41,000 nt of DNA from Rossellomorea aquimaris (GTDB taxonomy: Bacteria; Bacillota; Bacilli; Bacillales; Bacillaceae_B): the NCBI RefSeq assembly GCF_003315075.1, contig NZ_QNRJ01000028.1:1-41000 (forward strand), given 5' to 3'. The notes below the pieces were generated by a model, which saw only the letters and a list, made by a program, of their open reading frames with translations, was not told the DNA's origin and ran no database searches. Position numbers and translations under genes: made by a program. Below are positions 1-7,880 of the stretch, one piece after another (the stretch's first letter is position 1; each line of letters opens with the position of its first letter).

Positions 1-268
1 GCGTAAGGGAATGACATAACCACGTCATTTCGTAACTTTTCATAAATTCCAGTAATTAACAACCGTTACTGGTTTAGTTTGGTGATCCCTTTTTTAAGGA
101 ACCTGACCTTTGATAATTTCATATTCGGTTATTTTTCATTTGACATATTACCGCAGGTCTTTAAGTTACCTATTAAATATGGTAACGCTTACATATTAAA
201 ATGAGAATATTTAGAACTTAAAGGACGTTTTGGTCTTTTTGGTCCGGGAGTGTGATCGAGGAGAACAA
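1..268. promoter_or_regulatory. Gene-free left edge with a cre-like site
   Basis: I see no supportable gene here. At 180-193 lies TGGTAACGCTTACA, which fits the CcpA/cre consensus with one mismatch. The stretch sits beyond the terminator of the two-component operon. It may be the control region of a leftward gene outside the window, perhaps the transporter regulated by the adjacent kinase and regulator; that is inference. Confidence 0.3.
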
Positions 269-270
269 AA

Positions 271-304
271 AAGAATGAGGCATCTACCATTCGCCTCATT
301 CTTA
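271..304 (-). terminator. Intrinsic terminator of the dctS-dctR operon
   Basis: The arms GAATGAGGC and GCCTCATTC form a strong stem. On the minus strand it is followed by a run of six T (the A-run at about 269-274). It begins just after the ancestral stop of the response regulator at 306-308. Confidence 0.75.
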
Positions 305-305
305 A

Positions 306-1010
306 TTACTGCCATTGATATCGATTGATCGGGCGACCAATACCGCCATATTCGATCATGATTTGAACCTGGCCAGATTTTTGTAAATAGTCTAAATATC
401 TTCGGGCTGTTACACGGGCGATGCCGATTCCTTCAGCGGTTTCTTATGCAGATAAGGGGCTTTTTTGGTCTTTTATAAACTGAATGATCTGCGATAACGT
501 TTGCTGGTTCAGTCCCTTAGGTAATTCTTCCTTCATGGAGGGGGATTGAGTGGGAGAGGGAACACCCTGAAGCTGATCTAATTCCTGCTGTCCCACGGAT
601 CCAACTCCCGCCATTTGATGTTTAAACAGTCGGTATTTCTCAAGAGCTTGTTTCAATCGATCAAACTTGAAAGGCTTAATGATGTAATCAAACACCCCTA
701 GTCTCATCATCGTCTTGATGGTTTCTTTATCTTGGGCAGCAGATATGACAATCACGTCCACGTCTGTATCCTGCTTCCGAAAGGCTTGTAAGGTTTCAAG
801 ACCATTTTGTTTAGGCATAAAGTTATCCAGAAGGACAAGGTCGGGCTTAAAGGATGCAACCTTTTCCGCACCTTCCTGTCCATTTCCGGCAATGGCACAC
901 ACTATGAAGCCAGGTATACGTTCTATGAACATTCGATTGACTTCCTGAACCATTGGATCATCTTCAATCAGTAATACGATAATTGGTTCCTTCATCATTG
1001 TTCCCTCCAT
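306..1010 (-). pseudogene. dctR: DctR/MalR-type response regulator interrupted by an in-frame stop
   Basis: This is a CitB/DctR-family response regulator that would act with the overlapping kinase gene. The receiver domain is intact: acidic pair EDD near residue 11, phosphoacceptor Asp in LLDNFMP near residue 57, and Lys in YIIKPF. The frame meets TAA at 444-446. It then continues in the same frame for 45 codons to TAA at 306-308, encoding a typical C-terminal HTH (ARVTARRYLDYLQKSG, then YGGIGRPINRYQW). One base change (GAA to TAA) would explain the break. The 5' part probably starts at one of the two ATGs near 995-998 and overlaps the kinase end. A truncated receiver without its DNA-binding end may be made; a sequencing error cannot be excluded. 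Confidence 0.85.
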
Positions 1011-2589
1011 TCATTGGAAAAGTAAGTTGGAATAACGTCCCTTCACCCAGGGTTGACTCCACTTTAATATGACCGTCTGCTTTCTCTATAATGCTATGAA
1101 TCAAGTAGAGACCGATCCCTGACCCATCATTCCCTTTGGTGGTGTATCCTTTTTGAAATAAGTGGGGAAGCTGTTCTTTCGTCATCCCTGTTCCATTATC
1201 TTCTATTTCAATATGAAAAGTGTCAGGGTCTTCTTTTAAATAGACCGTAATGACTTTGGAATCTACTCCAGAATCTTCTAGGGCATAAAAGCTATTTTCA
1301 ATCAGGTTACCTAAGATAATGACAAAATCATGTTCATCCAGAAGCGGAGGAAGGGACGATAGGTAGCTATCGGGATCGATCTTTACTTCTATCCCCATTT
1401 CATTTCCTCTCCTGATCTTGGCCAATAGTAATCCCGTCAAACTATCAAGCTTGATCTGCCGAGTCAGGGAGGCGGTGAGATGTTCCTCTTCTTGAGAGGA
1501 TTGAAAGATATAATCGAGAGCTTTCTCTCCCTCTTCTAATTGAATCAGGCCGGCAACGGTATGTAATTTATTCTGGTGTTCGTGGTTTTGGACCCTCAAT
1601 GCCTCAACGAATTCTTTCACTCCAGTCAGCTCTTCTGCCAGTTGAGTCATCTCCGTTCGATCCTGAAACACGGCCACGGCCCCGACAATGTCCCCGTTTA
1701 CCAGAATGGGAACCCTGGAGCTTAATACGATCTTGTTCTCTAATCTCAGTTCTTCATGATAAATCGGTTCCTTCTTGTTTAACACGTCTGGTAATTTTGA
1801 AGAAGGAAGTACCTCTTGAATGTATTTTCCGGCAGGATCTCCATTTATCAATAGTATATCTTTCGCTTTCTCATTAAAGACGGTGATCCTTTTTTGATTA
1901 TCAATGGCAATGATGCCTTCATTCATGGCTTGAAAAGTAGCGGTCCTTTCCACCAGGAGTTTACCAATTTCATGAGGTTCCAGCTGAAAGGTATCTTTCT
2001 TTATTTGTCTTGCCAATAACCATGAACCCATGATGCCGAATAGGAGAGTGATGGCACCTATAATGATAAGTTCATTTTGAAGATCCCTCATTATATCGAG
2101 TGTAGAGGGGAGGAGGATGCCTACAATGACCACACCGATTTGTTGGTGCTGATCGTTCATGATCGGAACAAACCCCCTGACCGCCGTACCAATTTCCCCC
2201 TTAGCTGTCGTTACATAGCTATGCTCGGCAAAAGCAGGACCTTCATCCTTTCCTGCAGAGATGGACCCAAGCTGCTCATCGGACGGGTGTGAGTAACGGA
2301 TCCGGTTCATATTGAGGACGACGATATAGTCAGAGCCATTTACCGTCCTGATATTTTCTACAATGGGCTGGATTTCCCTCCATCCCCGAATTTCTTCTAA
2401 ATGGCTTTGAACGGTAGGCAGGTTCGCTACTGTTCTAGCCGTAATAAGTGCCTGATTTCCTAACTCTTCTTCCTTCATTTCAATCGCTTTTCCTACAAAT
2501 ATAATAAATCCAATGATGAGCGCAAACAGGACTACACCAAAGGATAATATCGTCATTTTCCATCGGATGGGCATTTGTTTTCGATTCAT
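964..2589 (-). CDS. dctS: DctS/CitA-family sensor histidine kinase
   Basis: This is a membrane kinase of 541 aa of the DcuS/CitA/DctS family, which senses C4-dicarboxylates or similar acids. Order: TM1 near residues 15-37, an extracytoplasmic sensor domain, TM2 near 170-190, a cytoplasmic PAS domain, then the kinase core. The family phosphoacceptor motif NHEHQNKLH places the His near residue 336; the N-box GNLIENSFYAL, DNGTGM and GSGIGLYL follow. I chose the ATG at 2587-2589 because GAGGAAGGA precedes it; a longer frame to 2673 would run into the divergent dctB start. The 3' end overlaps the regulator gene, indicating one operon. The ligand is inferred from the adjacent DctP-family protein. 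Confidence 0.9.
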   Translation of the reverse strand: MNRKQMPIRWKMTILSFGVVLFALIIGFIIFVGKAIEMKEEELGNQALITARTVANLPTVQSHLEEIRGWREIQPIVENIRTVNGSDYIVVLNMNRIRYSHPSDEQLGSISAGKDEGPAFAEHSYVTTAKGEIGTAVRGFVPIMNDQHQQIGVVIVGILLPSTLDIMRDLQNELIIIGAITLLFGIMGSWLLARQIKKDTFQLEPHEIGKLLVERTATFQAMNEGIIAIDNQKRITVFNEKAKDILLINGDPAGKYIQEVLPSSKLPDVLNKKEPIYHEELRLENKIVLSSRVPILVNGDIVGAVAVFQDRTEMTQLAEELTGVKEFVEALRVQNHEHQNKLHTVAGLIQLEEGEKALDYIFQSSQEEEHLTASLTRQIKLDSLTGLLLAKIRRGNEMGIEVKIDPDSYLSSLPPLLDEHDFVIILGNLIENSFYALEDSGVDSKVITVYLKEDPDTFHIEIEDNGTGMTKEQLPHLFQKGYTTKGNDGSGIGLYLIHSIIEKADGHIKVESTLGEGTLFQLTFPMNGGNNDEGTNYRITD

Positions 2590-2663
2590 TCTGAATATTC
2601 CTTCCTCTTCATTCAAAGTTATTGTACCATTTTTAGTAGAACGGAGAGAGGGGAGGTCCACTA

Positions 2664-3716
2664 ATGAGAACATTTTTCTATATAGGGTTGTTTATTATAA
2701 CAGGAATCGCTACAGCCTATTTTGTTGGATTTCAATCTCAGACCGGCTTTACCTCGGAATATGATGACGATCAAGAAAAGCTGAAAGATGCTATCGTCAT
2801 TAAAGTCAGTCATGTTGTTTCTGAAAATACACCGAAAGGTAAAGCAATCAGGCGTTTTAAAGCACTAGTAGAAAAGAACACCAAGGGAAAAGTGAAGGTT
2901 GAGATCTACCCAAACGGCTCGCTCTATTCGGATATCAGTGAATGGAATGCTCTTAAAAATAATAATGTTCAAATGATTATCCCCGCCACCTCTAAAGTCT
3001 CTGCTTATGTTCCAGAGTATAGTGTGTTCGATTTACCCTTTGCGTTTAATAGTTATAAAGATGTTCAACGGGCATTTGAGGGGAATATAGGAGATATATT
3101 ACTTAAAAAGGTAGAAAAACAAGAAAACGTGAAAGGAATAACTTTTTGGTATAACGGATTTAAACAAATCACCAACAGTCAGCGACCCTTGATCAGACCT
3201 GTTGATTTCAATCGGCTCCACTTCCGTACGATGCCGGGTGAAGTGATAAAAGATCAATATCAACGGATGGGGGCTGCCGTAAGTCACCTGCCTTTTAATA
3301 AAACATACGAGAACTTAGAAGTAGGATTTATAGATGGACAGGAAAATACCATTTCCAATATTTACTCGAAAAAGCTTTATGACCATCAGTCTTATCTTAC
3401 AGTCAGCAATCATTCTTATTTAGGTTATGTGGTTTTAATGAATGAAGATTTTTGGGGTGACTTGCCTGAAGAGTACCGGGTAGAAATTGAAGAAGCGATG
3501 AATCAAACGACTGAATGGATTCGCCGGCATTCGATTGAAATCAATGATGACCATATGCGCGAGTTGAAAAGAAACACTGATTTAGAAGTTCATATTCTGT
3601 TAAATTCGGAAAAAGAAAAATGGATGAAGAAGCTGGCTCCTCTGTATGAAGAATATGAAGATGAAATTGGGAAGGAAATCATGAAGGAGATTTATAAAAG
3701 AAACGGCAGACCTTAG
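2664..3716 (+). CDS. dctB: DctP/DctB-family TRAP-type solute-binding protein
   Basis: This 350-aa protein has an N-terminal hydrophobic segment (residues 3-20), so it is membrane-anchored or secreted, followed by the TRAP solute-binding fold: KVSHVVSENTPKGKA, then the signature region FRTMPGEVIKDQYQRMGA and LEVGFIDGQENT. RBS GGGAGG precedes ATG. No dctQ or dctM gene is visible. It is transcribed away from dctS-dctR, and in B. subtilis DctB is a binding protein that helps the DctS kinase sense dicarboxylate. I therefore infer a co-sensor role rather than a TRAP transporter subunit. The stop codon overlaps that of the convergent gene. Confidence 0.85.
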   Translation: MRTFFYIGLFIITGIATAYFVGFQSQTGFTSEYDDDQEKLKDAIVIKVSHVVSENTPKGKAIRRFKALVEKNTKGKVKVEIYPNGSLYSDISEWNALKNNNVQMIIPATSKVSAYVPEYSVFDLPFAFNSYKDVQRAFEGNIGDILLKKVEKQENVKGITFWYNGFKQITNSQRPLIRPVDFNRLHFRTMPGEVIKDQYQRMGAAVSHLPFNKTYENLEVGFIDGQENTISNIYSKKLYDHQSYLTVSNHSYLGYVVLMNEDFWGDLPEEYRVEIEEAMNQTTEWIRRHSIEINDDHMRELKRNTDLEVHILLNSEKEKWMKKLAPLYEEYEDEIGKEIMKEIYKRNGRP

Positions 3717-3727
3717 TAAAGGTCTGC
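3706..3727. terminator. Hairpin spanning two convergent stop codons
   Basis: GCAGACCTT and AAGGTCTGC pair perfectly over 9 bp with a 4-nt loop that contains parts of both stop codons. No clear T-run follows on either strand, so termination may be weak. Confidence 0.45.
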
Positions 3728-4267
3728 AGTATTGTATTCAAAATCTAACTCTCTTAACATTTCATTGGTTTCTACCAAATCGAATTTTTCGGGATCGTGA
3801 TCAGCATACCGTTCTCTGAAGAACTGGGCGTCCTCGTCCATTTTTTCGGTATTTGATAAAACCTTTAATACATGTTGATAGTGATGAATGCCACCGCTGT
3901 CTTCTAAGGGGCAATTTCGCTTGCCTTTTATACAAACGGGGGAGACCAGGTTTTGATTCCCTGTGATTTTCTCGAGGAGAATCTGATGTTCCCAATCGTC
4001 GCCGAAATCATAGGTATATGAGATCGCATCTTTCTCACTCACTAAGAATTTTCCAATAATCGATATCTTTGAATCGCGTGCAAAATCTGAACGAAATTCA
4101 TATTCTTCGTCAGGGTATTCAAAAACACCCGGGCTTCCATGGAAAGAGTATAAATGTGTATTTGTCCACCCCATCACTGTTTGGATTACTTCGTGAAGCT
4201 GATGAAAGGATAACGTATTAGGTATAAGCACCCTTCTCCAAATGGGAGGTTTTGCTCCTTTGATCAA
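3713..4267 (-). CDS. Plasmid pRiA4b ORF-3 family protein (possibly truncated or frameshifted)
   Basis: The 184-aa product has the pRiA4b ORF-3 signature: IKGAKPPIWRRVLIP at the N-terminus, then FHQLHEVIQTVMGWTNTHLYSF, and SYTYDFGDDWEH in the middle. The biochemical function of the family is unknown. The only start is a TTG at 4265-4267 with no good RBS, and the usual beta-strand before the KPPIWRR motif is missing. The preceding frame (4218-4463) overlaps it by 50 nt in another frame. It may be translated by coupling, or the two frames may be one gene broken by an indel. Confidence 0.6.
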   Translation of the reverse strand: MIKGAKPPIWRRVLIPNTLSFHQLHEVIQTVMGWTNTHLYSFHGSPGVFEYPDEEYEFRSDFARDSKISIIGKFLVSEKDAISYTYDFGDDWEHQILLEKITGNQNLVSPVCIKGKRNCPLEDSGGIHHYQHVLKVLSNTEKMDEDAQFFRERYADHDPEKFDLVETNEMLRELDFEYNTADLY

Positions 4268-4463
4268 AATTCATGAATTTTTCATCTTCATCCATTTCGT
4301 GATACATTTCATCATGAAGAATTTGGTTTAAATCCGGGGCAAGGAATTGCTCATTTAGGGCAGATTCAAGTCTGCTCTGGTCTTGAGCGGAGAGGTGATT
4401 GAATTCATCTGAGGTCTTTACTTTATTGATAAGACGCTGCAGAGGATCGCTGCGATTTAACAT
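4218..4463 (-). CDS. Small protein, likely N-terminal part of the pRiA4b ORF-3 gene
   Basis: This 81-aa frame starts at ATG 4461-4463 behind a perfect AGGAGG. It is rich in acidic and amphipathic helix sequence (SAQDQSRLESALNEQF, DEMYHEMDEDEKF). Its last residues run over the start of the pRiA4b ORF-3 domain in a different frame, so the tail (SKTSHLEKGAYT) looks like out-of-frame sequence. I read it as the N-terminal part of a single ancestral gene, or as the leader of a coupled pair. I do not recognise a domain. Confidence 0.5.
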   Translation of the reverse strand: MLNRSDPLQRLINKVKTSDEFNHLSAQDQSRLESALNEQFLAPDLNQILHDEMYHEMDEDEKFMNFDQRSKTSHLEKGAYT

Positions 4464-4602
4464 GGGAATCCTCCTTGGGTTGGCGGTATTGCCATTACTA
4501 TGTGGGAAAATAAATGGGATGCATAAGAATTTAACTATTGAGATGCAGCTTTGAGTAGTGTTCACAAATGAGGGGGAAGAGTGGGAGTGAAAGGTTCTGA
4601 GG

Positions 4603-4905
4603 TTATTGTTCCATCCCCACCCGCCGTTTTACTTTATGGAGGTCTTTTTTGTGATCCCAGTTTTCTTTTACCAGAATCGTGATGTTATCCTGGATGTCTT
4701 GTTGGTTTTCTTCGAGGACGGTCATTTTGGAATCTAGCTTGTCCATACGGTTTTCAAGCTTGTCCATACGGGATTCCAGACCATCCAAACGGTTTTCAAT
4801 TCGATCCATACGCGTTTCCAGTCTTTCAAAACGGGTATTTACGTTTGATTCAAAGCGAGTCATTTGTTCCTGTAACTCTCTAATGGCTTGCAAAATCTGA
4901 TCCAT
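4603..4905 (-). CDS. Small coiled-coil protein with heptad repeats
   Basis: This 100-aa protein starts at ATG 4903-4905 behind AGGAGGTGA. Most of it is a heptad-repeated coiled coil of the pattern RMDRIENRL / GLESRMDKL / ENRMDKLDSKM, and the DNA shows matching 21-nt near-repeats (4738-4830). The C-terminus is basic (HKKDLHKVKRRVGMEQ). Similar short coiled-coil proteins are common in Bacillaceae without known function. It is predicted to be a soluble oligomer. It stands alone, with gaps on both sides. Confidence 0.7.
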   Translation of the reverse strand: MDQILQAIRELQEQMTRFESNVNTRFERLETRMDRIENRLDGLESRMDKLENRMDKLDSKMTVLEENQQDIQDNITILVKENWDHKKDLHKVKRRVGMEQ

Positions 4906-5072
4906 ACTATTTGTCACCTCCTTGTCCCCATAGTATAACACAGAATCTGGGAATGTTGCCTTCATAATCACTGGAAAAAATCTTCACGAACGGATGCGGT
5001 TTTGCTTTTAAATATGGTAATATAAGAAAATGAAATCAATGATGACTATTACATAGAGTTAGGAGAATGAAT

Positions 5073-5999
5073 ATGAGTAAAACACTTATTTTCGGACACA
5101 AAAATCCAGATACAGATACAATCACGTCTGCACTTGTATACGCTGATTTGAAGACAAAGATCGGATTGGACGTCGAGCCTGTACGTTTAGGTGACGTGAA
5201 CGGGGAAACACAATATGCCCTTGATTACTTTAACGTTGACGCACCACGATTAGTTGAGAAGGTTGCCGGTGAAACCGACACGGTTATCCTTGTGGACCAT
5301 AACGAGCGTCAGCAAAGTGCGGAAGACATCGAAGAAGTACGCGTTCTTGAAGTCATCGACCACCACCGTATCGCAAACTTTGAAACGGCAGACCCTTTAT
5401 ACTACCGTGCAGAGCCGGTTGGCTGTACGGCAACGATCTTAAACAAGATTTACAAGGAAAAAGGAGTAGAGGTAACAAAGGAAATGGCTGGATTGATGCT
5501 TTCAGCGATCATCTCAGACTCTCTATTATTTAAATCCCCAACTTGCACGGACGAAGACGTAGCAGCAGCGAACGAATTGGCTGAAATTGCTGGCGTTGAC
5601 GCTGAAGTTTACGGATTGGAAATGTTAAAAGCCGGTGCGAACATGAGCACCAAATCAGTGGCGGAGCTTGTAACCCTTGATGCGAAAGAATTCTCCATGG
5701 GTAACGCGAAAGTTGAAGTAGCTCAAGTTAACGTTGTGGACACGAATGACGTATTCGGACGTCAGGCAGAAGTGGAAGCTGCGATGGAAACAATGATCAA
5801 AGAAAAAGGATTGGATCTTTTCTTACTTGTTGTGACTGACATTCTGGAAAATGACTCAACGGCATTGGCTCTTGGGAGCAAAGCTGCGGAAGTGGAGAAA
5901 GCATTCAATGTAACCCTTCAAAACAATACAGCGCTATTAAAAGGTGTTGTATCACGTAAAAAACAGATCGTGCCTGTGTTGACGGATGCCATGAAATAA
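5073..5999 (+). CDS. ppaC: Manganese-dependent inorganic pyrophosphatase (DHH family)
   Basis: This cytoplasmic family II pyrophosphatase hydrolyses PPi to phosphate. The 308-aa length matches B. subtilis PpaC. Motifs: GHKNPDTDT at the N-terminus (metal ligands His and Asp), VDHNE near residue 75, DHH in VIDHHRI near residue 97, the DSLLFKSPT segment, and the C-terminal SRKKQ substrate loop of the DHHA2 domain. An ATG at 5067 is also in frame, but AGGAG is only 2-3 nt from it; the ATG at 5073 has proper spacing and fits the family N-terminus. Monocistronic, followed by a terminator. Confidence 0.95.
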   Translation: MSKTLIFGHKNPDTDTITSALVYADLKTKIGLDVEPVRLGDVNGETQYALDYFNVDAPRLVEKVAGETDTVILVDHNERQQSAEDIEEVRVLEVIDHHRIANFETADPLYYRAEPVGCTATILNKIYKEKGVEVTKEMAGLMLSAIISDSLLFKSPTCTDEDVAAANELAEIAGVDAEVYGLEMLKAGANMSTKSVAELVTLDAKEFSMGNAKVEVAQVNVVDTNDVFGRQAEVEAAMETMIKEKGLDLFLLVVTDILENDSTALALGSKAAEVEKAFNVTLQNNTALLKGVVSRKKQIVPVLTDAMK

Positions 6000-6014
6000 A
6001 ATAATAATTTGGGA

Positions 6015-6043
6015 GGAGCAGTCTTAGGGCTGCTTCTTTTTTT
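6015..6043 (+). terminator. Terminator of ppaC
   Basis: AGCAG and CTGCT form the stem, followed by TTCTTTTTTT. Confidence 0.7.
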
Positions 6044-6072
6044 CAATTAAATAAGGGAGGTGCCAGTGGCCC

Positions 6073-6468
6073 ATGACTTTGAAATTTAAAAAAATCCACC
6101 ACATCGCCATCATCTGCTCAAATTACAATCTTTCAAAAGACTTTTACGTCAACAAACTGGGTTTTGAAGTGAAACAGGAAATTTACAGGGAAGAAAGAGA
6201 TTCATACAAACTGGATTTAACGTTAAATGGAGCATACGTCATTGAATTATTTTCATTCCCTGACGCACCAGTCCGTCCCAGCTATCCAGAAGCCCAAGGG
6301 TTACGCCATTTAGCATTTGTTGTAGAGGATATTGAGGAGAGTGTAAGACTTCTAAATGAAAAAGGCATTGAAGCGGAAGAAATACGAATAGACCCATATA
6401 CTCATAAACGTTTCACTTTCTTTGAAGATCCAGATGGACTTCCATTAGAAATATATGAAAGCGAGTAG
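6073..6468 (+). CDS. VOC/glyoxalase superfamily protein, GloA2/YaeR-like
   Basis: This 131-aa single-domain vicinal-oxygen-chelate protein has two beta-alpha-beta-beta-beta modules. Candidate metal ligands are the His in KIHHIAI (residues 9-10), Glu in YVIELFSF, His in LRHLAFVV and Glu in LEIYESE at the C-terminus. The sequence resembles the YaeR/GloA2 group, whose substrate is not settled, rather than classical glyoxalase I. RBS GGGAGGTG lies 10 nt before ATG. A copy of the GAGGTCCGTCCC repeat begins at the last base of the stop codon. Confidence 0.85.
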   Translation: MTLKFKKIHHIAIICSNYNLSKDFYVNKLGFEVKQEIYREERDSYKLDLTLNGAYVIELFSFPDAPVRPSYPEAQGLRHLAFVVEDIEESVRLLNEKGIEAEEIRIDPYTHKRFTFFEDPDGLPLEIYESE

Positions 6469-6672
6469 AGGTCCGTCCCTAAAAAAAGAGCACTTCCCAT
6501 AAAGGAAAGTGCCGTCAAAAGGTATTGTAATTTGTCGTTAGGTATATTAAACCATAGATTATGAGCTCATGTATTGTCGTTGTGGCATGATTTTGGTTGA
6601 TATATATAGGCATTTCTTGTGAATATCTCTGTTATCTTTAAATTTATTAAAATATTAATATTGTGAACTGAG
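6468..6672. repeat. Duplicated upstream segment, copy A
   Basis: This roughly 200-bp segment matches copy B (6724-6930) in order: GAGGTCCGTCCCT, an A-run, an inverted repeat GCACTTCC/GGAAAGTGC, the shared AAGGTATTGTAATTTGTCGTTA, and near its end AATATTAATATT followed by TGAGGTG. Copy B leads directly into an HTH-TPR gene; copy A leads into no gene. No ORF is supported in 6469-6936. Confidence 0.7.
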
Positions 6673-6709
6673 GTGCCAGGCACATAACCTCTTTTTTGTG
6701 CCTGGCACC
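6672..6709. terminator. GTGCCAGGCAC / GTGCCTGGCAC hairpin
   Basis: The arms GGTGCCAGGCACA and TGTGCCTGGCACC pair over 13 bp around a 12-nt loop that contains CTTTTTT. The same hairpin follows degV at 12878-12917. It stands between the two duplicated upstream segments. There is no clear T-run after it here, so it may be a repeat element rather than a terminator. Confidence 0.5.
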
Positions 6710-6723
6710 ATTTGTGTATAGTC

Positions 6724-6930
6724 GAGGTCCGTCCCTCAAAAAAAAGAGCACTTCCCACAAGGAGAAGTGCTGTCCAAAGGTATTGTAATTTGTCGTTAAG
6801 TTTATTTAAACATATATTTTAAATGGATGTATTGGCGGTTTAGCACCTTAAGAGAGGATATATGAGGATTTCCCTAAAAAATTTGCCTATTTCCTGTTAA
6901 AATATAAAGATATTAATATTTTCGTGAGGT
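6724..6930. repeat. Duplicated upstream segment, copy B
   Basis: Second copy of the 6468-6672 segment, starting with GAGGTCCGTCCCTC and a CTTCTCC-type hairpin. It ends in GATATTAATATT and GTGAGGTGGG, the RBS of the first HTH-TPR gene. The AT-rich palindrome may be an operator. Confidence 0.65.
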
Positions 6931-6936
6931 GGGTTT

Positions 6937-7821
6937 TTGGACTATTCTGTCATAGGTAAAAAGATCAAAGAGTTGAGAAAGGTCGTGGGTTTGACTCAGG
7001 GTGAACTGGCAGACGGAATTTGTACTCAAGCCCTGATCAGTCGTATAGAAAAAGGGGATATCTATCCGAGTGCTACGTCTCTTTATCAGATTTCCAAGAA
7101 GCTTGGGGTTGATGTGAACTACTTTTTCGAGATTGGTACGACTCCCCGCCTGGATTATGTAAAAGAAGTTGAACGTCAACTAAAGAAGTTAAGAGTGAAA
7201 TTGAAATATGATGAAATCATCGAGATTGTTCGGACAGAAGAGAAGAATCCTTTATTTCTAAAAGATGAAACAAATCTTCAGCTTCTCTATTGGCATAAAG
7301 GAATATATGTGAATGAAGTCGAGCAAAACAAAGAGGGAGCATTGATCATTTTAGAGAAGGCACTCACCCTGACCTATAATCAGAAGAAGGCCATGTCTGA
7401 ACGTGAAATGAACATCCTCATCAGTATGGGGATACTGGAATTCAGTCGTCATAACTATGATCGGGCAATAGAAATTTATCAAGGTGTGAATGATGCTTTA
7501 ACAAATAACGACCAAATTCACGACAAGTCCATTAAAACCAGGCTCTTATATAATATCGCCAGGGTATTGACTAGGCTTGGAAACTATCATGAGTCTATCG
7601 AGTATTGCGAAGAAGGTATTCGATGGATTATTCAAGAAGAAACTTTATATGGATTCGCGCAATTAAATTATCATATTGGGTATAACCTGGAGTTGCAAGA
7701 GAGATATCAGGAAGCACTGCCTTATCTGGAGAAAGCAGCGATGCTTTTTGATATACAAAACAACCTGAAATTATCCGATTTTATTAAAGGGAACATAGAA
7801 AAACTCAAAAAATATAAATAA
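6937..7821 (+). CDS. HTH-XRE plus TPR regulator, RRNPP-like, first of a tandem pair
   Basis: This 294-aa protein has an N-terminal XRE helix-turn-helix (residues 1-65: IGKKIKELRKVVGLTQGELA, then ALISRIEKGDIYPSATSLYQISKKLG). About 220 residues of TPR-like helices follow, including ALTRLGNYHESIEYCEEGIRW-type repeats. This architecture is that of PlcR/NprR-type regulators, which bind a secreted signalling peptide. No peptide gene is evident next to it. The start is TTG 6937 behind GAGGTGG. It and the next gene are close paralogues 59 nt apart, probably one transcript. RRNPP membership is inferred from architecture only. Confidence 0.8.
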   Translation: MDYSVIGKKIKELRKVVGLTQGELADGICTQALISRIEKGDIYPSATSLYQISKKLGVDVNYFFEIGTTPRLDYVKEVERQLKKLRVKLKYDEIIEIVRTEEKNPLFLKDETNLQLLYWHKGIYVNEVEQNKEGALIILEKALTLTYNQKKAMSEREMNILISMGILEFSRHNYDRAIEIYQGVNDALTNNDQIHDKSIKTRLLYNIARVLTRLGNYHESIEYCEEGIRWIIQEETLYGFAQLNYHIGYNLELQERYQEALPYLEKAAMLFDIQNNLKLSDFIKGNIEKLKKYK

Positions 7822-7837
7822 AAATATATTTTAAACT

Positions 7838-7856
7838 TAGTAACTTTCTTACTAAA
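7838..7856. promoter_or_regulatory. Palindrome between the two regulator genes
   Basis: TTAGTAA-CTTTC-TTACTAA is a perfect 7-bp inverted repeat in the 59-nt gap. It could be an operator or an RNA hairpin; there is no T-run. Confidence 0.35.
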
Positions 7857-7880
7857 TATAACCTCTAGGGAGGCAGGATC

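Noticed and set aside
1..50. Short sequence TTATGAAAAGTT shared by both window edges as an IS end
   Set aside because: Only about 12 bp match, with no inverted-repeat extension or transposase; too short to support.
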